DNA from: an uncultured Microbacteriaceae bacterium
Lineage (GTDB): Bacteria; Actinomycetota; Actinomycetes; Actinomycetales; Microbacteriaceae
Length of the DNA stretch: 10,114 nucleotides
Direction: 5' to 3'
Assembly: GCA_903907615.1 (NCBI GenBank)
Contig: CAIVOR010000242.1
Coordinates: 1 to 10,114, forward strand
In this document: piece by piece, positions 1 through 5,703 of the stretch
How the letters are laid out: every line of letters starts with the position of its first letter
Numbering within the stretch: the first letter of the stretch is position 1
Program-made: the position numbers and the translations under genes
The notes under the pieces: generated by a model
What the model saw: the letters and a program-made list of their open reading frames with translations, nothing else
Told to the model about the DNA's origin: nothing
Database searches by the model: none

Positions 1-458
1 ATGGTGTCGCCGGGATCGTCCAACTCAAACTCATCGATGCAAATCAGGCTCGAACCTCGCATGACCTCTACCGCCGTGGCATAACCCAGTGCGCCCACGA
101 GTGACGTGTATTGCAAGAACGTGCCGAAGTATTTCTTACGGCCGGGAGCGGCGTGCCAGAGAGCGGCAAGGAGGTGCGTCTTCCCCACACCAAAGCCGCC
201 GTCGAGATAGACGCCGGGACGTGCCTCTTCAGTTTTCTGTCGCCGGCCAAACAACTTGCCCGATGTGGCGGCTGTCGAAGCGGTGGCGAAGGTGGCAAGA
301 ACGTCACGGGCATGCGCCTGAGACGGATACTCGTCATCGGGGATGTAGGAATCAAACGATGCTGAGGCGAACTGCTGCGGCGGCACGAGGCTCGCCACAA
401 TGTCTTCGGCACTGAGCGACGGCGAACGCTCGGAGAGGGCGGTTACGGGTACCGACAT
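1..458 (-). CDS. zapE: Cell division protein ZapE / AFG1-family ATPase (N-terminal part, runs off the left edge)
   Basis: The first 152 codons of an AFG1/ZapE-type P-loop ATPase are visible. Walker A (GFGVGKT) is at residues 88-94 and Walker B (LICIDEF) at 138-144; the usual family length is about 340-380 residues, so under half is present. In E. coli ZapE is an ATPase linked to the Z ring, and the mitochondrial relative AFG1/LACE1 handles inner-membrane proteins; the role in Actinobacteria is not settled. The ATG at 458-456 is the first possible start, because an in-frame TGA lies eight codons upstream. A GAAGGA-like ribosome site sits about 12 nt before it, which is rather far. The gene is divergent from sseA. 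A ZapE-like ATPase also sits beside ribD in M. tuberculosis (Rv2670c/Rv2671, from memory), which agrees with the ribD gene found downstream here. The family call is secure; the cellular role is inferred. Confidence 0.9.
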   Translation of the reverse strand, partial: MSVPVTALSERSPSLSAEDIVASLVPPQQFASASFDSYIPDDEYPSQAHARDVLATFATASTAATSGKLFGRRQKTEEARPGVYLDGGFGVGKTHLLAALWHAAPGRKKYFGTFLQYTSLVGALGYATAVEVMRGSSLICIDEFELDDPGDT

Positions 459-590
459 GGAGCGGTGGCATCCTTCATTTCAGTTTGTGTCACGGCTATT
501 AGGAGAACTTCAGGTAGCGCTCATAGTCTGAAGACACACCCCAGACTAGTGCGCGGCACTCGGTGAAAATGCTCAGCGAAAGGACGACCA
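459..590. promoter_or_regulatory. Divergent intergenic region between zapE and sseA
   Basis: This 132-bp gap must carry the promoters of both divergent genes. No convincing -35/-10 pair stands out on either strand; TAGTCT (524-529) fits a TANNNT -10 for sseA and TAATAG (501-496, minus) is a weak candidate for zapE, but neither has a good -35. A clear ribosome site, AAAGGA (579-584), lies 6 nt before the sseA GTG. Two overlapping inverted repeats occupy 508-548 (separate entry). Confidence 0.5.
508..548. repeat. Two overlapping inverted repeats upstream of sseA
   Basis: CTTCAG (508-513) is the reverse complement of CTGAAG (528-533), with a 14-nt gap. TAGTCTG (524-530) is the reverse complement of CAGACTA (542-548), with an 11-nt gap. 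The two pairs share bases 528-530, so as RNA hairpins they could not form together. As DNA, the second pair has half-site centres 18 bp apart, which could suit a dimeric regulator. The arms are short, so chance occurrence is quite possible. Confidence 0.35.
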
Positions 591-1481
591 GTGACCATTC
601 CCACTGACAACAACCCGAAGTTCCAGGCCTACGCTCACCCCGAGGCGATTGTGAGCACCGAATGGCTGGCGGCCAACCTCGGCACACCCGGCCTGGTTGT
701 GGTCGAATCCGACGAAGACGTTCTCCTCTACGAGGTCGGTCACATTGTCGGCGCGGTGAAAATCGACTGGCACACAGACCTGAACGACCCCGTTGTTCGT
801 GACTACATTGACGGGCGGGCCTTCCAGTCTCTGATGAACCGTCACGGCATTTCGCGGGACGACACCATTGTCATCTACGGCGACAACAAGAACTGGTGGG
901 CGACCTACGCACTCTGGGTATTCAAGCTGTTTGGCCACCCGGACGTGCGCCTCGTGGATGGCGGCCGTGAAAAGTGGATCGCCGAAGGGCGCGAGCTCAC
1001 CACCGACGTTGCCACGCCCACCCCCAAGGACTACCCGCTCGTTGTGCGCAACGACGAAAACATTCGGGCATTCCGGGACGACGTCGTGGCACATCTCGGA
1101 AAACCCCTCATTGATGTGCGCTCGGCCGAGGAGTACACCGGCGAAAGAACCCACATGCCCAATTACCCACAGGAGGGCGCCCTTCGCGGTGGCCACATTC
1201 CCGGTGCTGCGAGCGTCCCGTGGGCACGTGCCGTAGCCGAGGACGGCTCTTACAAGTCCCGCGCAGAATTGGAAGCCCTCTATCTGGGTGAAGCGGGGCT
1301 CGAGCAGGGTGACGACGTGATTGCCTACTGCCGCATCGGTGAGCGGTCATCACACTCGTGGTTCGCCCTCAAGTACCTCCTGGGCTTCGAGACGGTCCGC
1401 AACTACGACGGTTCGTGGACCGAGTGGGGCAGCTTGGTGCGAGCACCCATCGCCACGGGAGCCGAGCCCGGTCACGTCTAA
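591..1481 (+). CDS. sseA: Thiosulfate sulfurtransferase (tandem rhodanese), SseA type
   Basis: A 296-residue tandem rhodanese that moves sulfane sulfur from thiosulfate (or a related donor) to a thiophilic acceptor through a cysteine persulfide. The N-terminal rhodanese domain (about 20-140) lacks the active cysteine. The C-terminal domain (about 160-285) carries the active loop CRIGERS with the catalytic Cys at 247, followed by [10 protein letters not shown]. Length and sequence, including the segment [19 protein letters not shown] near residues 46-64, closely match M. tuberculosis SseA (Rv3283) as I remember it, more than the CysA2/CysA3 paralogues. The GTG start at 591 is chosen for its AAAGGA ribosome site 6 nt upstream. 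The next gene encodes a SufE-like protein 69 bp downstream, as in M. tuberculosis (Rv3283-Rv3284), which suggests that SseA hands its persulfide sulfur to SufE. It is probably cytoplasmic: no signal peptide is seen. Confidence 0.93.
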   Translation: MTIPTDNNPKFQAYAHPEAIVSTEWLAANLGTPGLVVVESDEDVLLYEVGHIVGAVKIDWHTDLNDPVVRDYIDGRAFQSLMNRHGISRDDTIVIYGDNKNWWATYALWVFKLFGHPDVRLVDGGREKWIAEGRELTTDVATPTPKDYPLVVRNDENIRAFRDDVVAHLGKPLIDVRSAEEYTGERTHMPNYPQEGALRGGHIPGAASVPWARAVAEDGSYKSRAELEALYLGEAGLEQGDDVIAYCRIGERSSHSWFALKYLLGFETVRNYDGSWTEWGSLVRAPIATGAEPGHV

Positions 1482-1499
1482 GCCCACGCAATGAAATGC

Positions 1500-1520
1500 G
1501 CGCAGACCCGTGTTCTGCGC
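1500..1520 (+). repeat. Perfect 7-bp hairpin in the sseA-sufE gap
   Basis: GCGCAGA (1500-1506) and TCTGCGC (1514-1520) form a perfect stem with a 7-nt loop, 18 nt after the sseA stop. No T-run follows, so it is not a standard intrinsic terminator. It could be a weak attenuator or an RNA-processing or stability element that sets different levels of sseA and sufE. It may also be chance in GC-rich DNA. Confidence 0.4.
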
Positions 1521-1537
1521 TATCCCCCGTGTTCTGC
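1507..1537 (+). repeat. 12-bp direct repeat, 19-bp spacing
   Basis: CCCGTGTTCTGC occurs exactly at 1507-1518 and again at 1526-1537, a 19-bp period. The first copy supplies the loop and part of the right arm of the hairpin at 1500-1520. The second copy offers an alternative, shorter pairing partner (TCTGC) for the left arm. It lies just upstream of the sufE start at 1551. Confidence 0.5.
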
Positions 1538-1550
1538 TTGACTAGGCGCA

Positions 1551-1988
1551 ATGACTGATTCCACTCCCCCCGGGCTGGTTGACACGCGCGAGGGATTTCT
1601 TGAGCTTGACGAGCGTTCGCGACTCGAGTTTCTCCTCGAGTTTGCCAACGATTTGCCTCCTCTTCCCGCCCACTACGCCGAGCACGAGGACGAGCTCGAA
1701 CGCGTGGAAGAGTGCCAATCACCGGTGTTCATCATTGTGGACGTCGTGGACGATGTCGTCACTGTTCACGCGACAGCCCCCCTCGAAGCCCCCACGACCC
1801 GCGGTTTTGCCTCGATTCTCGTTCATGGTCTCACCGGACTCACGAGCCAACAGGTTCTCGCCTGCCCCGATGATTTCCCACTCACGCTCGGCCTCACCAA
1901 AATCGTTTCTCCGCTTCGTCTGCGCGGACTCTCGGGCATGCTCTGGCGCATCAAACGCCAGGTGACTGAGAAGTCGAACGCAGCCTAG
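1551..1988 (+). CDS. sufE: SufE-like sulfur acceptor protein
   Basis: A 145-residue SufE-family protein. SufE proteins accept persulfide sulfur on a conserved cysteine and pass it on, classically from SufS to the SufBCD iron-sulfur scaffold. The family pattern is present: an N-terminal helical part (LEFLLEFANDLPPLP, about 24-38), then ECQSPVF with the acceptor Cys at 55, a beta-rich core, and GLTSQQVLACPDDF. Length is typical. There is no suf operon around it; its partner here is the adjacent SseA rhodanese, as in mycobacteria (Rv3284 beside sseA), so SseA may be the donor or SufE may stimulate it. The ATG at 1551 gives the normal family N-terminus, but no good ribosome site precedes it. The ribD-like gene starts 4 bp after its stop, indicating one transcript. 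The family call is firm; the physiological acceptor is unknown. Confidence 0.9.
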   Translation: MTDSTPPGLVDTREGFLELDERSRLEFLLEFANDLPPLPAHYAEHEDELERVEECQSPVFIIVDVVDDVVTVHATAPLEAPTTRGFASILVHGLTGLTSQQVLACPDDFPLTLGLTKIVSPLRLRGLSGMLWRIKRQVTEKSNAA

Positions 1989-1992
1989 ATCG

Positions 1993-2634
1993 ATGCCAGA
2001 CGGCGGCGACACGGTGATTGAGCCCTGGAGCGCGGATACCGTGGTGGACACGTACGCCTGGCCCAAACAGGTCTGGGTGCGCGCCAATCTCGTTGCGTCA
2101 CCCGCGGGATCCGTCGTGGGCTCATCCGGCACATCCTCCGACCTCACCACGTCCGAGGATCGCGACATCCTGCGCCGCATTCGTGCCACCTGTGACGCTC
2201 TCATCGTGGGCGCCGCGAGCATCCGTGCCGAGGGGTGGCACCTTCCCCCTCGCGGGCACACATTCGTGCTCTCAGCAGAAAAGGCTCTGCCCTGGGAATC
2301 CTGCCCCGATGCCTCTCGCGTCACCGTCTGGCCCTCAGCGCCGGGCGAGGACCTCGCGACCGCGGTTCATCGACTGATGGCCCACGTGGTCTCCCAGGGT
2401 TACCGTTCGGTGTTGTGCGAAGGAGGACTGGCCACCGTCCGAGCCCTGGCCCACGAGAAGCTTCTCCACGAAGTGTGTGTGACGGTTCGGGGCTCAGCCC
2501 GAACAGACGTGCTCGACGCATTCCGCGCCCTCCTGCCAGACGCAGCAGGCTGCACGCCGTACCGCATGATGGCGTCGCCGGACAACGCAACAATTTTCTC
2601 TGTCTGGCGGTGCGCCACTGACTCTGCCGCCTGA
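1993..2634 (+). CDS. RibD C-terminal / dihydrofolate reductase-fold pyrimidine reductase
   Basis: A 213-residue stand-alone reductase of the RibD C-terminal (DHFR-like fold) family. Visible hallmarks are VRANLVASPAGSV (about 29-41, the substrate/cofactor strand-loop), LIVGAASIRAEGW (about 70-82, typical of the NADPH site) and VLCEGG (about 138-143). No deaminase domain is present. Full RibD reduces the deaminated pyrimidine of riboflavin synthesis with NADPH; single-domain relatives such as mycobacterial Rv2671 are annotated ribD and have been linked to DHFR-like activity and antifolate tolerance. Substrate cannot be told from sequence, so no symbol is given. The ATG at 1993 is 4 bp past the sufE stop, and translational coupling is likely because no ribosome site is evident. 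A GTG at 2014 is an alternative start that still keeps the whole domain. Confidence 0.82.
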   Translation: MPDGGDTVIEPWSADTVVDTYAWPKQVWVRANLVASPAGSVVGSSGTSSDLTTSEDRDILRRIRATCDALIVGAASIRAEGWHLPPRGHTFVLSAEKALPWESCPDASRVTVWPSAPGEDLATAVHRLMAHVVSQGYRSVLCEGGLATVRALAHEKLLHEVCVTVRGSARTDVLDAFRALLPDAAGCTPYRMMASPDNATIFSVWRCATDSAA

Positions 2635-2642
2635 GCGACCAC

Positions 2643-2655
2643 TAAGTTTTTGCTC
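2643..2655 (+). promoter_or_regulatory. Possible leaderless promoter -10 for the DUF3000 gene
   Basis: TAAGTT (2643-2648) fits the actinobacterial TANNNT -10, and 7 nt separate it from the GTG at 2656, the spacing expected if transcription starts at the start codon. CTGACT (2618-2623) resembles a -35 but with a long 19-nt spacer. No Shine-Dalgarno sequence is present, which agrees with a leaderless message. Confidence 0.35.
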
Positions 2656-3246
2656 GTGAGCAATTTTGAGATTGCACCGGATGCCCCCGCGGAGTTCGTG
2701 CGCGCCGCCGCATCCATTGCCGGCGCCCAGGTTCGTCCCGAGGTGTCGGTAGAGATCATCCCCTCGCCAACGCGGGTGGCAGCACACAGTGCCGCCATCG
2801 CTGGCGAAGTTTTGGCATCGGGAAACAGCGAGTCTCTTCACGGCACAGGTCGATTTATCCTCATGCACGACCTCGACCAGGTTGCGGCGTGGGGCGGGGC
2901 TTTTCGCATCGTCTGTTTCGCTCAAGCGCCGCTCGACGCCGACATTGCGCTTGACCCCCTGCTCAGCGATGTCACGTGGAGCTGGCTGACCGATGCTCTC
3001 GACGCCTCGGACGCGTCCTACAGCAACGCCTCGGGAACGGCCACGCGGGTCCTCTCGCAGGGTTTTGGTGAACTCGCTGATCAGGGCGAATCTGCTCACA
3101 TTGAATTGCGGGCGTCGTGGTCGCCGAGCGGCGAAGACATGGCCGGCCACGTGCGCGCGTGGGCCACTCTCCTGTGCATGCTGGCCGGACTCCCGCCGAC
3201 CGGCGATGCCGTCAGCATGGACGCCCACAAGCGGGAGCGTGGTTAG
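2656..3246 (+). CDS. DUF3000 family protein
   Basis: A 196-residue soluble protein matching the actinobacterial DUF3000 family (Rv2680 in M. tuberculosis, from memory). Characteristic parts are FVRAAASIAGAQVRPEVSVEIIPSP near the N-terminus, a central WGGAFRIVCFAQAPLDADIALDPLL, and a C-terminal VRAWATLLCMLAGLPP. No catalytic motif, signal peptide or membrane segment is recognisable, and no function is known to me. The GTG at 2656 is preferred over the TTG at 2650 because it is the stronger start codon and lies 7 nt after a TANNNT box; the two differ by two residues. Its end overlaps the RNase D start by 8 bp, so the two proteins are probably made in fixed proportion, and a link to RNA processing is a reasonable but untested guess. 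Confidence 0.85.
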   Translation: MSNFEIAPDAPAEFVRAAASIAGAQVRPEVSVEIIPSPTRVAAHSAAIAGEVLASGNSESLHGTGRFILMHDLDQVAAWGGAFRIVCFAQAPLDADIALDPLLSDVTWSWLTDALDASDASYSNASGTATRVLSQGFGELADQGESAHIELRASWSPSGEDMAGHVRAWATLLCMLAGLPPTGDAVSMDAHKRERG

Positions 3247-4480
3247 CGTTCACGTCATCTCGGATCGCACGGATTTTCTGGCGGCCTGCAAGACGTTGTC
3301 GGCCGGACACGGACCGCTCGCGATTGATGCTGAGCGAGCCAGCGGCTTCACGTACTCTCAGCGTGCTTATCTGATTCAGATTCATCGACGCGATGCCGGC
3401 ACGTTCCTTTTCGACCCGCCCGCCATAGGTGACATGAGCGCGCTGACGCCCCTGGGTGCCGACACCGAGTGGGTGTTTCACGCCGCGAGTCAAGACCTCG
3501 CCTGTTTGCGTGAGGTCGGGATTGAACCACAGCGCATCTTCGACACGGAACTATCCGCGCGCCTGCTCGGGATGGCCCGCGTGGGTCTCGGTCCAGTCAT
3601 GGCTGAGATATTGGATGTTCACCTGGCCAAGGAGCACTCGGCCGTTGACTGGTCCACCCGCCCACTGCCCGAACCCTGGCTCGTGTATGCCGTCGGAGAC
3701 GTCGAACGACTGGTTGACTTGCGCGATGCCCTCGCCGAGCTCCTCGTGGAGAACGAGAAGGTGGATTTTGCCCTCGAGGAATTCGAGGCCGTTCGCGTTC
3801 GCCCCGAAAAGGTCGTGAGCGAGGAGCCGTGGCGCCGACTGTCGGGAAGCCATGTCATTCGCCACGCCCAACAACTGGCGGTTGCTCGTTCCCTCTGGCT
3901 CAGTCGCGACGAGTTGGCCCGAGCGCGCGATATCTCCCCAGGGCGGCTCATTCCCGATGCTGCGATTGTTGCGGCCTCCGTTGCGAAGTTGGGTTCCCAA
4001 GCAGACTTGGCGCGCCTCAAGACCTTTACCGGTCGCGCTTCCCGGCCTGAGATCACTCGCTGGTGGACAGCCATCGAGCAGGGCCTGCGCTCACAGGACT
4101 TACCCGCGCTCCGTGTTCCGAGTGACAGCATCCCTCAACAGCGTTCGTGGGCGGAGAAGAATCCGCCCGCTGCACTGCGCTTGACGCTCGCCCGGGAACG
4201 CGTCACCGAACTCGCCGAAAGCCTGTCAATGCCGGTGGAAAATCTCGTTTCCCCGGGCCCCCTGCGCGAAGTGTGTTGGGCCCCGCCTTCTGAGCAAACG
4301 GTCGACACACTGACCACGGCACTCGTGGCTCAGGGGGTCAGGCCGTGGCAAGCCAGTCGCGTGGCACCTCTCCTTGATGAAGCGTTTTCGCTCGCAGCCG
4401 CAGAGGGTGACGTCGCGACCCCTGACGCCGAAGTCGCGTCGACGGAGCTCGAAGAGACATCGGCCCCACCCACGCCTTAG
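3239..4480 (+). CDS. RNase D-like 3'-5' exonuclease with HRDC domain
   Basis: A 413-residue DEDDy-family exonuclease with an HRDC domain, the actinobacterial RNase D type (Rv2681-like). The exonuclease domain (about 5-185) keeps its catalytic set: Asp30 and Glu32 in LAIDAE, Asp86 in HAASQD, and Tyr150/Asp154 in YAVGD. The HRDC domain (about 195-270) contains EEPWRRLSG and RDELARARDISPGRLIPD. A helical C-terminal region (about 290-390) resembles the extra C-terminal domain of these actinobacterial nucleases, and the protein ends in an acidic, Pro/Thr-containing tail. RNase D trims 3' ends of tRNA and other RNAs; the substrate here is inferred. The open frame extends back to 2993, but homology begins near 3239, where a GTG overlaps the DUF3000 stop; an ATG at 3206 is less likely. 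Coupled translation from DUF3000 is expected. Confidence 0.87.
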   Translation: MVSVHVISDRTDFLAACKTLSAGHGPLAIDAERASGFTYSQRAYLIQIHRRDAGTFLFDPPAIGDMSALTPLGADTEWVFHAASQDLACLREVGIEPQRIFDTELSARLLGMARVGLGPVMAEILDVHLAKEHSAVDWSTRPLPEPWLVYAVGDVERLVDLRDALAELLVENEKVDFALEEFEAVRVRPEKVVSEEPWRRLSGSHVIRHAQQLAVARSLWLSRDELARARDISPGRLIPDAAIVAASVAKLGSQADLARLKTFTGRASRPEITRWWTAIEQGLRSQDLPALRVPSDSIPQQRSWAEKNPPAALRLTLARERVTELAESLSMPVENLVSPGPLREVCWAPPSEQTVDTLTTALVAQGVRPWQASRVAPLLDEAFSLAAAEGDVATPDAEVASTELEETSAPPTP

Positions 4481-4497
4481 GCTAGGACGAGGACAAC

Positions 4498-4504
4498 GAA
4501 GGAG
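4498..4504 (+). promoter_or_regulatory. Strong ribosome binding site of fadA
   Basis: GAAGGAG lies 5 nt before the ATG at 4510. It is the best ribosome site in the window; the genes just upstream (sufE, the ribD-like gene, DUF3000 and the RNase D gene) have weak or no such site. This suggests that fadA-fadB are translated more strongly than the preceding block. Confidence 0.75.
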
Positions 4505-4509
4505 TTCTC

Positions 4510-5700
4510 ATGGCTATTGGCAACCGCGTCGCATTCATCGACGGCGTTCGCTCTCCCTTTGGTCGGGCCGGCGAAAAAGGCGTCTTCTGGACCACTCGCG
4601 CCGACGACATCATGGCTAAGACCGTCGTCGGTCTTCTCGAGCGCAACCCCAAGGTTCCCCCCGCTGCCATCGATGAAGTCGCTCTCGCTGCGGCCACACA
4701 GGCCGGCGATCAGGGTCTCGTTCTGGGACGATCCGTGGGCATCCTCGCCGGTCTTCCGCTGAGTGTTCCTGGCTATGCCATTGACCGCTGGTGCGCCGGT
4801 GCCATGACGGCCACGACCACGGTTGCCGGCGGTATCGCCATGGGCGCCTATGACATCGCCATTGCAGGCGGTGTCGAGCACATGGGACACCACCCCATCG
4901 GAGCCGGTCTCGAGCCCAACCCGCGGTTCATTTCCGAGAAGCTGGTCGACCCGGCGGCTCTGAGCATGGGCGAGACCGCTGAGCGTTTGCACGACCGTTT
5001 TCCCCAGTTGACCAAGGAGCGTTCGGACCGCTTCTCGATGGCGAGCCAGGCCAAAGCGGAGGCCGCGTATGAGGCCGGCAAGATTCAAGCGGACCTCGTG
5101 CCCGTGTCCGCCTCGGGTGAAGCTGGCTGGACCGTTGTCTCCGTTGACGAAACGCGTCGCCCCGGAACCAACATGGAGGGTCTCGCCGACCTCAAGACAC
5201 CGTTCCGCCCGCACGGCCGCGTCACGGCGGGTAACGCGTCCGGCCTGACCGATGGTGCCACGGCGTGCATCCTGGCCAGCGACGAGGCCGTCGCCAAATA
5301 TGGGCTGACTCCCAAGATGTACCTCGTGACCTACGCCTTTGTCGGCGTCGAGCCTGAGGTGATGGGAATCGGCCCGATTCCGTCGACCGAAAAGGCTCTA
5401 GCCAAGGCTGGCCTCACGATGGACGACATCGGTTTGATCGAGATCAACGAGGCTTTTGCCGTTCAGGTGCTCTCGTTTACGGATCACTTTGGACTGCCCG
5501 ATGACGATCCACGCGTGAACCCGATGGGCGGCGCGATTGCATTCGGGCACCCCCTGGCCTCAAGTGGCGTGCGCCTCATGATTCAGTTGGCTCGTGGTTT
5601 TGCCGAGCACCCCGAGGTTCGCTACGGAATGACCACGATGTGTGTGGGTCTCGGACAGGGCGGCACCGTCATCTGGGAAAACCCCAACTGGAAGAAGTAG
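4510..5700 (+). CDS. fadA: Acetyl-CoA C-acyltransferase (thiolase), FadA type
   Basis: A 396-residue thiolase, full length for the family, that cleaves 3-ketoacyl-CoA to acetyl-CoA and a shortened acyl-CoA in beta-oxidation. The nucleophile is Cys95 in DRWCAGAMTA, followed by INEAF (about 312-316), His347 in GHPLASSG, and the acid/base Cys378 in TMCVGLGQGG. The catalytic Cys-His-Cys set is complete. GHPLASSG in place of the textbook GHPxGxSG and the C-terminal VIWENPNW are what I expect of actinobacterial FadA proteins. A strong ribosome site, GAAGGAG (4498-4504), lies 5 nt before the ATG. fadB follows 3 bp after the stop, so the two form the alpha2-beta2-like oxidation complex. It follows the RNase D gene by only 29 bp and may share its transcript, though the strong ribosome site suggests higher expression. 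Confidence 0.94.
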   Translation: MAIGNRVAFIDGVRSPFGRAGEKGVFWTTRADDIMAKTVVGLLERNPKVPPAAIDEVALAAATQAGDQGLVLGRSVGILAGLPLSVPGYAIDRWCAGAMTATTTVAGGIAMGAYDIAIAGGVEHMGHHPIGAGLEPNPRFISEKLVDPAALSMGETAERLHDRFPQLTKERSDRFSMASQAKAEAAYEAGKIQADLVPVSASGEAGWTVVSVDETRRPGTNMEGLADLKTPFRPHGRVTAGNASGLTDGATACILASDEAVAKYGLTPKMYLVTYAFVGVEPEVMGIGPIPSTEKALAKAGLTMDDIGLIEINEAFAVQVLSFTDHFGLPDDDPRVNPMGGAIAFGHPLASSGVRLMIQLARGFAEHPEVRYGMTTMCVGLGQGGTVIWENPNWKK

Positions 5701-5703
5701 GTC

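Noticed and set aside
573..1196. A 207-codon minus-strand frame across sseA
   Set aside because: Antisense shadow of the rhodanese gene; no family resemblance.
2993..3238. An 82-codon upstream extension of the RNase D frame, overlapping DUF3000
   Set aside because: The translated extension is Arg/Thr/Pro-rich and unlike the family N-terminus; RNase D homology starts at about 3239.
4477..5214. A 245-codon minus-strand frame across fadA
   Set aside because: Antisense shadow of the thiolase; composition artefact.
5548..5571. GHPLASSG in FadA as a possible damaged active site
   Set aside because: The catalytic His and both Cys residues are present, and this variant is what I expect in actinobacterial FadA proteins.
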